DNA from: Avena insularis
Lineage: Eukaryota > Streptophyta > Magnoliopsida > Poales > Poaceae
NCBI GenBank assembly: GCA_023614405.1
Contig: CM042689.1
Location: forward strand, 281,363,533-281,427,532
DNA length: 64,000 nucleotides
Direction: 5' to 3'
The position numbers were made by a program, and so were the translations under genes. The notes beneath the pieces were generated by a model. The model had not been told where the DNA came from. It saw only the letters and a program-made list of their open reading frames with translations, and ran no database searches. This document shows, one piece after another, positions 1 through 9,690 of the stretch (within the stretch, counting starts at the first letter, position 1; every line of letters starts with the position of its first letter).

Positions 1-1250
1 AAAGTAGCACCGGATTCTATTCGTGAAAACTGCTTCTTCACTCAAGAGGGGCTTGTCGCTTCTTTATTTTAGAGCAATCGTAGTAAAAAATGAGATTTTG
101 AAGATATTACATTCTCTTCGTCTTTAGAGGGTTAGAGGGTTATGCTCCTTCCAAGGGGGAAAGTGGGGCGATTTTTTTCTCTCGCAAGGTGCGTTCGGTT
201 TTATGGTGTAGCGCTTAGGGTTTAGTAGTTTATTGTTTATGGTTTGGGGCTATTTTTTCGGTAACGAAAGTACAATGGTGAGCGAAAATTAGAACTATTT
301 ATGGACGATCTTTTTTCAAATGTTATTATAATTGTTTTTTGGAGATCCGATGCTTATGCCATATTGTCATGTCGCACGTAGTTCACAGTTGGCTTGTCGT
401 TGCATCGCCTTGCCTTCATGCATTGGGTGCATCGATTGTGGACAAAGGCCTAGTATTTTGAGTTAGGCAAAGAGGTCCTTTTTTGAGGGAGTGGAGTTGT
501 TAGGTATGGAGGCGACTTTAATCGGCCAAATAGGAGTTCTTTCTGGTTAAGCTGAAGCTCAAGAGAAGGGGATTTTAAAAAAGTGGTTCTTTGGAGTAAT
601 AATTTAAGCAAAGAAGTTGGTTGTCCAATTTTGTACCAGAAATTGTTTCCTCCCTCAAGAAGGGCTCGTCGATTTTTTCAGTCTAGAGCAATCGTAATAA
701 AAAATGAGATTTTTAAGTTATTAGCGCCTAGGGTTTAGTAGTTTATTGTTTATCATCTGGGATTAGTAATTATGTTTAGGGCAAGGGTGTAAGATCTCTT
801 TCATTTGAAACCTATGGTGATTTTTTTTTCAAGTGATACTATTTTATTGGTAATGAAAATACGATATCGATCCAAATTTAGGACTATTTACAAACGATTC
901 TTTCTATTACTGTTCCATTATTATAAGTGCATGTTGCCCTTTGTTGGTTTATTTGACGGTCAAATGGTTTTAGACTATATTTTATATCGTCTCATTTGGT
1001 CTAGACTTATATTTTTTTAATGCATTTTCACTGTTTTTAATTGCAAGGTTTGAGGAATGTATCGATGCTGAAGAAAACCCAACAATTTTTTAAGCGGTTT
1101 ATGAGTTTTTTTAAAAATATATTTTTTGAATCCCTTTAAGTAGATTATATTGTTTTAATTAAATTAACAAATTACTATTTTAACGTTTTTTTAGTTTCCC
1201 TCTCCGTAGACCGAGCGCAGGCGCGGGAGGCGAGGGGACGGGTGTTGTAC
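1..1250. other. AT-rich intergenic DNA with a diverged direct repeat
   Basis: No gene is visible here. Two stretches repeat each other in direct orientation: about 28-250 and about 640-765. Shared blocks include 'agagcaatcgta' followed by 'aaaaaatgagattt', and later 'agggtttagtagtttattg'. The spacing between copies drops from about 612 to about 512 bases along the repeat, so one copy has lost about 100 bases. The element is not recognised. Confidence 0.5.
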
Positions 1251-1354
1251 TTGTGGCGATCGTGGGCCATAATGTCGACATATGGCTGCAACGTGGCTTT
1301 GCGCATGTATGTTTGTCCCGTTGTTGTTTGAAGCATCCGTGGGAGGTAGTTTCA

Positions 1355-1362
1355 TTATATAG
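1355..1362 (+). promoter_or_regulatory. TATA box of the first family gene
   Basis: The sequence ttatatag lies about 100 bases upstream of the ATG at 1457. It is preceded by a GC-richer stretch (1200-1350) that contrasts with the AT-rich left flank. The spacing fits a plant core promoter with a 60-70 base leader. This is inferred from position and motif only. Confidence 0.45.
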
Positions 1363-1456
1363 GGAGCGTCTGGCTGCCTTGTATTATCAGAACCGGTGTA
1401 CTTCTTTCCCCACCTTTCTCTACTGTGAGCGGCGCAACCTCTGTTGCGTACGTGTC

Positions 1457-2528
1457 ATGGAGTCGTTAGGACGTGCTGCTGCCGCTGAGGCGGAGATCTT
1501 GCTAGATATTGCTGGGAGCGGCGCCGTGGATGGCCAGGGTAGGCCTTCTGAGATTCTTGTGGAGAATGGCCTAGCTGGTGGAGCGCTAGGGCAGGTGGCT
1601 GAGAGCGGGTCGGTGGTCGCGGTCCACGGCGGCGTTCCTGTCCAGGTAGCCACGGATAGGGCTGCCGGGGGCGCTGCGTCCGGTGGAGGCCAGGGCGCTG
1701 TTCTTGGGCACGATGTGGTGGTCGAGGACGCGGTTGGCGGCGGTCATGTCGTTGTTATTCCTCCCGGTGGGGTGCCGCTGAATCCTCCTTATGGTAAGTG
1801 TCGTTCTGTGTTCAGATCTTGTGTGTATTGTGTTGTGTTATTTTGTCGTTGGGACATTTTTTTGATCTAGTATGTAATTCTTTGCAGAGCGTCGGGTTGT
1901 GCGTGTCTCCCGTCGGCTGATACTTGGAGAGTTGTTGCTGAGAGCCAATGCCTCCGACGCGAGGTTCAACACGGATTGGGAGGATGGTGCGTTTGTTTGC
2001 ACTGTGGAGAGTCGTGTTCCTAGAGGTGCTGGGCCTAGGCGTCGTGGCCTCATGCGGGCCAGGGGTCACGCAGCTGGAAGCGCCACTCAGGCGGAAGAAG
2101 CCGCGGCGGAGCGCTTCATCATCCTTCTGAGGTGGAACCGCCGCGTTGTTGTCGACGACACCAACTGGGAGCGGGCGAATCGGCTGCGGCGTCAGGCCGC
2201 TCTGTCTCGTGCGTCTTCCCAGGCTGCTCGCGGCGAAAAGGAACAGGCCCTTCTTGAGAAGCAGCAGGCCTTGCTGGAGAAGCAGCGGGCCGTCGCCAAG
2301 GCCGCAGTGCTGGAGGAGGGACTGAACGACGTGATGGGTGACCTGATCTCTATCCGTGATGTTTGCGATGAGATATGTTCTTAGGGCAGTGCTAGGCTGG
2401 GCCCTGAGACTGGTGTTGATGATCTTGCGGGTGTACTGGATGCACTGCTCGATCTTTCAGCGAGCATGCAATACAGGATCGAGATGTTGGATGTGTGCCT
2501 GGCGCAGGCGGTGGGAACTAGGGCTTGA
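1457..2528 (+). pseudogene. Unnamed grass family gene, member 1 (dsRBD-like core), in-frame TAG near the end
   Basis: Two exons are supported: 1457-1793 and 1888-2384, joined across a 94-base intron with GTAAGT donor and TTTGCAG acceptor (phase 1), giving 277 residues. Exon 1 is a low-complexity Gly/Ala/Val region. Exon 2 opens with RRVVRVSRRLIL, runs through a beta-like stretch (GAFVCTVESRVP) and an Ala-rich helix (EEAAAERFIILL) ending VVVDDTNW, then a coiled coil with repeated LLEKQ. The same landmarks recur in four other genes of this window. The TAG at 2382-2384 is followed in the same frame by 47 codons to a TGA at 2526-2528. These contain a VDDLAGVLDALLDL helix resembling the paralogues' C-termini, so the stop looks premature. 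The dsRNA-binding comparison is inference; the family is not recognised. Confidence 0.6.
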
Positions 2529-3628
2529 AAGATGTGTTCTTTCTGTAGACCGGGCAACATAGCAGTTGCTAGGAATCGTACTTATTATGTGTCTCCTTGT
2601 AAATTTCGTTCTGTAGTTTTTGTTGTTAGATACAGCAGTGTTTTGCTGTAATGAGTAGAGCTAGTAGGTGGACCGTTCTTGTCTGATTGGAACGGTCGTT
2701 GCTCTACTTGTCCTTCTGTAGTTGTTATCTATGCGTACCCTGTTTGTGTGTATGAAGTTGAAGTCGTTTGGTTGTTGTGTTAATGGTACTAACTTGCTTA
2801 CCCTCTTTGACTGACAGAGCAAACAGAGAATTTATTTATAAAACATGAGCTGCACTAAAGAATTTCGTTAGAGATTTGCTGGATTTTTAGCTGTAGAGTG
2901 GTAGTGTGCATTTGATTAGACCCTGTTTAGTCATGAAGTAAAATGATGAGGTGATTTAGTTTGTTAATGTACATTGCGAAAGACAAATCTAATTTTTTCC
3001 GAGAAGATTGTGTCTATCCGTATCAATAATATTTTTTGACTAACCTTACTTCTCTTGGTCATCGTTTTTCGTCATTCACAGAGTTGTATTAAATTGCGAC
3101 CAATAATTAAATACGTTTATTTGTGAACTCTTTTAAGGTTGAATTAAAAAAGGCATGTGTAATGTGTTTGTTTATTTTGTTTTTCTAGCTCACACAAGCG
3201 TGTGATATTATGATAGAGTTATATAAATCTCACCTTTTCCCAGAAATCCTGATATATTTTTTCCTATTTTTAATAAGGTGAAATTGGTTTAGTTTTTTTA
3301 AATCTGAGTATTTTCTTGTTTTTTTTGTACCGTCTTTGATATGAACCTGCATAGGTTTCCTTCTCTTGATGAGATCTTTTTTCAATGTATAATCTCTGTC
3401 TGGTAGAACTGGATTTAATTATTGCGTGACCACAGGAATAGGCGGATGTGTTGGTACGCACCTTGCAGTATTTTTATCATACAATGAAAAATAACAACAG
3501 GGTTTTAATGCCACATCGTTATTTATATACATATATACACGCCATCAGGGGGTACATAACAAGTTTTTATTATTTCACATCAAAATATTACACACTCTTT
3601 TCAGGGTCTATTGCTACATTAGATGCAG
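2529..3628. other. Gene-free AT-rich spacer
   Basis: I see no coding pattern, terminal repeat or tandem repeat here. The short open frames lack codon structure or relatives elsewhere in the window. The stretch probably holds the 3' untranslated regions of the two convergent family members on either side. Confidence 0.4.
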
Positions 3629-4258
3629 CTAAACAAAATGTCCTGTGTCATCATCCTGGGTCGACGATGCGCTAGAAAACCCCGTTGAGTGTAGGCTAGG
3701 CATTCGCTTCAGCAGTGTCTCCCTCGCTTCTAGTCGTGGAGATAGTCTGCTGGATGACGGCCTTCTATTAGGCCTACAAGTTTAGGTTAGGTAATAGATC
3801 AATATTTAGTACACACAATATTAATTGAACATGCCTTATTTTGAAATATTTTACCCAAATATGTTTGCAGATTTTACCTTGTTGTATTCATAAGATGCAT
3901 CAAGGGCTTCTCTGAATAACTGTTGGTATGTTTCTGATGTTGCTTTGTTTTTAACAGTACGTTTCAATTCAGAGTGATTGACGTCCACTATCTCCGCTCC
4001 ACGGTGATCAATCAGAAAGCGTAGCACTTCTTCTGACGCGCTCTCGACGGCAGCATATTCAGAATGTGCAAGCTCGCCGAAGAATTTTTTTGGTTCTGGA
4101 TACCCAAAAATGTTTTTTGCGAGGACGGCAACCTCTATGCAGGCACGTATCTCGCCATAGTTTTCAGCAACTGTGTAGATGTTGTACACAGGCAGCTGCA
4201 GTGCCGTGCAAGTCTGCTGCAAGATGTTCTGCTTAGAGATATGCACAGATTGGCGGGC
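3629..4258 (-). pseudogene. Unnamed grass family gene, member 2, lacking its first exon
   Basis: Read on the minus strand, an exon runs from 4258 (after a TTTTTTTTAG acceptor) to 3855 (donor GTAAAA). A 90-base intron follows, then a last exon 3764-3629 ending in TAG; the phases agree (phase 2). The first exon starts ARQSVHISKQNIL, matching TVRISYKVM and VVRVSRRLIL in the sister genes. It contains the core helix AAVESASEEVLRFLIDHRG followed by IVDVNHSEL. The last exon encodes a short helix and an acidic TQDDD tail. No start exon is visible before the candidate Helitron that begins at about 4346, so the 5' end is probably lost or displaced. The function is unknown. Confidence 0.55.
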
Positions 4259-4345
4259 CTAAAAAAAATTATGTTACTCTACATATTATATTATAAGGAA
4301 CGCCCAGGCAGGAATGTAAACAAAAAGCATGTATGAAGCAATACA

Positions 4346-5904
4346 TCTTCTATATCTAAATAGTAGTCCCCCACTACATGAATTATCTGAGCTGTGGTGA
4401 GCCCACGTCACCTCCTTTTATTCTGCTCCGTTTGTTAGTTTCATTCCGTTCCGCTCACTAATTTGTTGTTTTATTTGTCTAGGCAAAATTGCATCAACAG
4501 ACTCAAATGCAGTCCGTTACGAACACCATGCATGCAGCCAATTAAGATGTGTGTTCATGCTTCCTCTTCTCCGTTTATTACTCTCCGTATAATCTATTCC
4601 TCTTCCTAAAAAGCTGGGTGGCCTGCATCGGTACCCTTTTCTTTTCATTAATCCTCAAATCAATTCTGTAACTGAAATTTCAACGTATTGAGGGCCTCTC
4701 TTCTTCTTGGGCTATACTAATACCTCCTCAATACCTCATCTCCATCTCCATTCTCCCACCTGACGCTTCTTCCTCTTTCCCTGTGTTGTCAGCTGCATGA
4801 AAATTCTGCTGCTCTGGATCGTGTGGTGAATGCATTTGCTGATGGTGGTTATCCTATCTTAACCTTTTTTATTGGTTGCCGTCTGGCTGTTTTCGGTGGT
4901 GACTGGCAGGATAACCACGGAAGTGGGGATGTGGGACATCGAGTTATTGAGAGGTTCAAAGTATTGTTCAGATGATTGTTTCATCCGCGTTGGGTTTATA
5001 ATATTTAGTCTGCATATGGTTGTGGTCTTACAACATATTCGAGAAGAGTGACGATGATCAACAATGTCCAAGAGAAGATAATTCACTTCATGGGCATCTA
5101 CCTACATGCCCAATGTTCTACTTTGTTGTAATTCATTTTTTCATGGTTTCTGACAAGAAGTTGTCATTTCCTCTTGCACATCAGCCCTACACATTTTCTC
5201 AGGAGTGTATATCAATAACTAGAGTTGTTCTTCCTATATATCTATGCCTGTTGAGACGTACGTGCCTTGCTGGTGAGTAATGAGGACCAGATCGACCATG
5301 AAATGAATAGATATAAAACATGTGCAGTGCCGATCTTCACTTACATATATCAGTTTTACGGGTTGACCTTTTTTTGTTCTTCCTCTCCTGTTTTGTCTCA
5401 CTTGCCTACTTCACCAAAAAACAAACTTTCAGGTTTTTCAGAATTTATGTATATGATGATCAACATTTTAAACATTGTGGATTACCACTATATTTGTAGT
5501 TTGCCGGTTCATTATTCAGATAGTAGTTTGCCGGTACATTATTTAAATTGTTGCTTGCAACCAGCATTATATTTGTACATTATTTTTCATTATATTTAGA
5601 AGGTGTTTTACATCTACCCGATAAGAAGAGAAATTTTAATTTTCACAATATTTGTCCATTAAGATTATTTAAGAAAGAGTAGGCAGTATATTCTACCTAC
5701 ATATGTTACGATGTATCTTCCATGTATTAACTATAGAGGACCATCTAATTGCATGTATATATTTTTGGGTGCAGCTATATTGTGCAAGGCTAGGTGGATA
5801 TTGTGCGATTATACACATTTTTATTAAGATTAAGTTTTTCTGAATTTTGATATCCTCATTGTTTTGCCATAGGATCCCGCGGCAACGCGCGGGGTATCGT
5901 CTAG
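4346..5904 (+). mobile_element. Candidate non-autonomous Helitron
   Basis: The right end is convincing: a GC-rich hairpin at 5876-5893 (CCCGCG...CGCGGG) lies eight bases before CTAG at 5901-5904, and T follows, as expected for a Helitron 3' terminus inserted between A and T. The left end is a guess: TCTTCTATATC at 4346 preceded by A fits the 5' TC rule. A second candidate is CTATACTAATA at about 4711. The interior codes for nothing I recognise. Confidence 0.5.
5876..5904 (+). repeat. Helitron 3' terminal hairpin and CTAG end
   Basis: CCCGCG and CGCGGG pair across a short loop, followed by GTATCGT and CTAG. Cereal Helitrons carry such a palindrome about 10 bases before a CTRR end. A related end, less GC-rich, occurs at 59273-59298. 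Confidence 0.7.
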
Positions 5905-7700
5905 TAGATAAAATGCTGACAGGTGGGTCCTATCTGTCAGGGTTTTAACATTTTTGTAAATCATTTCTAAAATTAATAAAAGTCTGACATGTGGGCCCAA
6001 GTTGGAAAATAATTTAAATATTCCAAAAATAATTTAAAATGAATTAAAATTTGAGAAATTCATAACTAATTCATTTTAAATCAGAAAAATACAAATAATA
6101 TATCAAAATGTTCAGAAAAATGAGAGCAATCCAATAGAGCTATAATCATGCATTGTTAAGCAACTTATATGACAAGTTTAATTAGAAGAACATAGTAACC
6201 CCTCATAGGTGAATCCGGAGTTTCCCCGAGTTATGGTTTTCAACCCTCGGAACCCCGTTCAAGTTGTCAAGCATGTCTTAGGGTTTCATTTCAACGCAAG
6301 TTAACCTGTCATATCATCCATATTGATTGAGCGTTGCACATGCCATGTATTGAATGTTGTTCTTCCTTTTCAGTATTTGGTTCTTCGCGATAGGATCCGA
6401 ACCCGAAGTTGCTGTCTACTGACAAACAAGGCAAGCGTAGCCTCTCATTCTGAACCTACTTTTACAAAGTATATTACTTTCTTGCTATGATGCACACGAT
6501 TCCAATGTGGTCTTTTGCTAGTAGTTAGGGTTACCTATCTGCTGCATAGTTTCCCTGTTGTAGCCTTATACTCCTGATCCACTTCTCCTAGCATACCTAG
6601 GTTTGGCATCTGAGTATTGCTAGTAGTTTTAAATCTGATGGAAGAAAAATATCCATGAGTAATTAAAATAAACATGTGAAAGGCATAGTTATTATTTTTG
6701 AGAAATATTCGTCGGTTATTTCAAAATGTTTCGAATAAGATTGAAGAATAGAATCAGTGATTCTTTATGTAAAACTTTTTTTCTACAAATCCTAGATGAG
6801 CCTGTATGTTTACACAAGGCTGAAACAAACTGATACAAAATAGCTGGTAAAGGAATACAATTTCGTAGTAACGTTACACGACTACTGAATCAAAAAGACT
6901 AAGTGATGAAGACAAAGTATTGAATCTAAAAGACAAAATGATCAAATTATTATAAACATCCATGATTTTAATTACGTGGGCTATATTTACCTCGATGTTC
7001 TCATATCATAAAAATAAATTGAATCTTAAAAATTACCTGAACAAACTGTTTTGTTTCTATCGTAAAAGCTATACTACTTGTAGGATTATTATTGAATTGG
7101 GGGAATGATCATTTACAGTTCTATGAGCGATATGATACCATCTTTAGGTCATGCATGTACGTGGCTAAATTAGCTATACAAAAATATACGTTTTTGCGGA
7201 AGAAACGCGGTAGCAAGCTGAATGTGAAACAAAAAACAGAGCGAAGATTTGCTGGCGGACGGAAATGTTCTTGTTTTGCTTACCCCTGGAATGACGACCC
7301 GTCTGTTATCTCCTGCCATGGTGGTACGTAGCTGTAGATTTACCGGCTTCAATTCGTACGGCCGCTATACGTGCGGAGGAGGCGCTTGGGTCGTGCTGCT
7401 TGTATCCTGTGGCAGGCGCTTGTGATCCGCACATTCTTCTTTTGGCAAGACCATCGATGCAGCAGCGGCCGACGGCTTCTTCGTGCCCTTCACCTGCAAG
7501 TTGTGAGATTGTTAGGACCTCTTAGCTGCAAGAGAAAAAAAAGGCAGATACACGTGCGTTAGAAATTACCCTCCACTCCACCTTAGGCAGAACTCCTGTG
7601 CGAGAACACTCTGTTCTTCGTTCTGTGTTGCCATTACTACTGAAGCAGTGTAGCGAACTCCCGTGACTGTCAATGGAAATAAGGTAGAAGAAGAACAACA
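5905..7700. other. AT-rich intergenic DNA, no gene found
   Basis: The stretch 5910-6450 (for example around GACAGGTGGGTCC, then AT-rich with many aaaataatttaaa runs) has the feel of degenerate retrotransposon sequence, but no terminal repeat or coding domain could be recognised. No convincing exon is visible in 6450-7700. Confidence 0.35.
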
Positions 7701-7756
7701 TAGATAAATATGCAAACCAGCTGGAGCATGTGAGCTGGCGCATGCAAAAGAACCAA

Positions 7757-7860
7757 GCCCCGACACGCGTCCGCTTACACTTGTTTATGAGTCCGCAGAT
7801 ATCTCCGCTCCGCTTACACGTGTTCCTGCGTTTGTTAGTCCGCAGATATCTCCGCTGCAT
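7757..7860 (+). repeat. Imperfect tandem repeat in the upstream region of family member 3
   Basis: Two imperfect copies of a unit run from TCCGCTTACAC to AGTCCGCAGATATCTCCGCT (about 7768-7808 and 7808-7857). Just downstream GGCCACCTGTC occurs twice (about 7891 and 7943). The position, 120-220 bases before a TATA box at about 7977, suggests promoter elements or a local duplication. No binding factor can be named. Confidence 0.5.
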
Positions 7861-7975
7861 ACACAGTAAGCAAGCAAGCGGCCGATACGTGGCCACCTGT
7901 CTTGGCTGCGTCAACATGCATGTGTGTTTGGTGGCGTGAATGCGGCCACCTGTCGACCGACCACAACATGATGGA

Positions 7976-7984
7976 TGTATATAA
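7976..7984 (+). promoter_or_regulatory. TATA box of family member 3
   Basis: The sequence gtatataag (TATATAAG, a strong plant TATA box) lies about 250 bases before the core exon of the gene that follows. A start of transcription near 8008 would be expected. Confidence 0.5.
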
Positions 7985-8053
7985 GGGCCTTCTTATTTGT
8001 CAACCTGGTCTTGCTCTCGATATACCTTCTCTTACTCGTACCGCTGGTAGTAA

Positions 8054-8757
8054 ACTGAAGAGGGTGAAGGAAGAAGGCGCAAAGGCATCAGCCTCTCGAC
8101 GGAACCTTCCGGCAACGTTGTGCCACCAAACGGTAGAGCAATGCCGATGCATGTTTGTTTTTTCAGTCTGGCAGCCCAGCGCAACTTCCAAGTCCGTTTT
8201 TCTCATTGTTTGTTCTATATTGCAGGTCAGCGGCGTGTCATACGAATCTCACGTCATGTGATACTTGCCGAAACAGTCGCGACCATGGGTGCCAGCGCGC
8301 ATGTGTACCAGGTCAACCAGCTGAATGGCGGCTTCGTCGGCACTGTCCAGAGCACACTCCCGTTGAACTGCCATGTAGGTTGTGTGGATATTCTGCGCGC
8401 CACCGGCCGCTTCAGTGCCGACTCTGACGCCGCCGTCGAAGCTGCTGCGACACGTCTGCTTCAGGACCTTGCGAGGCAGCGGCGCGTCATTGTGAACGAC
8501 CTGCATTACTCGTGGACTGGGAGAGCTCGCCGGCAGATGGCCGCCATGCGCAGGGCCCTGCGTGAGCTGAGCGGGATGCTGCCTCTGAGGAGGTCCAGCT
8601 GCTCTGGCGTGGTCAGCGCAGGCTGCTGACGGACTTGCGGTATGTCCGTCAGGCCTACGAGGAGATTCTGTCATCCCAGGCTGCTGACCGTGTCTTGAAC
8701 GGCTGGGTCGCCGATCTCATTCGTGCCCTGGACATCGTCAGCGCCGCCCGTCCGTAG
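8054..8757 (+). pseudogene. Unnamed grass family gene, member 3, frameshifted
   Basis: The core exon starts at 8226 after an ATTGCAG acceptor and reads GQRRVIRISRHVILAE, closely like member 1. It continues through GGFVGTVQSTLP, the helix AAVEAAATRLLQDLARQRR and VIVNDLHYSW. A donor at 8133 (CG/GTAGAG) would give a 93-base intron, as in member 1, and the exon before it ends VVPPN in the right phase. That reading has no ATG before a stop at 8051-8053, so the 5' end is broken or unplaced. A one-base indel near 8566-8575 moves the frame: the first frame stops at 8629. The neighbouring frame runs through EERDAASEEV-like helix sequence to TAG at 8755-8757. It was probably functional once and is now likely a pseudogene. 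Confidence 0.55.
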
Positions 8758-9690
8758 ACGTATGTGGTGCGGCGGCCAGAGAACACCCAACCACGGCAAG
8801 AGATGGGTTGCTTATCTGTGTAGCCAGATGTTGTTAGTTCTGTGTCTTTTGCAGTAGTATAAACCAGTCTAGGCAGATGTTGTTAGTTATGTGCCTTCTG
8901 CAGTAGTATGTAGTCTTGTTAGCATAGTCAGGCAAACGGTTTAGCCAATTTTGCGACTGACGTACTACCTGATGGGCGTGCGGTGTTGAACCGTTGTGTA
9001 GCATGTTGCCTTTTCCTATTCCCTAATCATATATATGCCCTTTGTATAAGCATCGCGTTCAACTATGTGTTAAACATATATCTTCCTCTTTGCATAATCG
9101 ACATTTTTTTGAGAGAAATTTTCTGCATACTTTGTGAAATATAAACTCTCCAAAACGATCCAGAGAACACGCATTTTCGTAGCTTTGCACACAGACCCCA
9201 AAATAAAATAAAATTACACTTAAGCTTCTGGAGTTCTCTGCACACAACAAATGTATATTTTTAAGGTATAAGCTTCTATATACATCTATTTCCTTGAGCA
9301 TAATATAGGGTTTTTAATTTCCTAAATTCGAAGATAACTCATTAGAATTACTAATAAGACAATCCAGATATCTTAGCAATATTTATATTGCCGCTAATTG
9401 TTTTATTCATTTTATTTTGGACCTTATCATTATGGTTTATTCCAATGAAATATCATATAAAATAGAACGTAGAAGAAAGGGATATAATAAAATTCTTACG
9501 AAACCACCCATTTTATGAAAATCAAGGGGCGTGCTATTATTCAAATTCAAAGTCAGCAACCTGATCAAACCAAGATTTTGCAATTTCCGAATCACCACAA
9601 CGCCACTCGGCACCGATAGGAGAACAGATCGATACCAAACACAAGCCTAAACTCCAAGAAGGCATCCTTGCAGATTATTTGCCCTATGAT
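8758..9690. other. Spacer with no recognised gene
   Basis: The first 130 bases contain a near-duplicate: cagatgttgttagttctgtg and cagatgttgttagttatgtg, about 50 bases apart, each followed by a similar run up to gcagtagtat. This probably lies in the 3' region of family member 3. The remainder is AT-rich without domain-like frames. Confidence 0.4.

Noticed and set aside
805..1020. 71-residue open frame rich in Phe/Leu
   Set aside because: AT-rich region, no relatives in the window and hydrophobic composition typical of chance frames.
1253..1456. Longer N-terminus for family member 1 starting at a GTG-like codon
   Set aside because: It includes the TATA region; the ATG at 1457 has a better context and fits the promoter spacing.
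8120..8225. Continuous reading of family member 3 from 8120 without an intron
   Set aside because: The stretch is pyrimidine-rich and ends ATTGCAG; members 1 and 4 have an intron exactly here.
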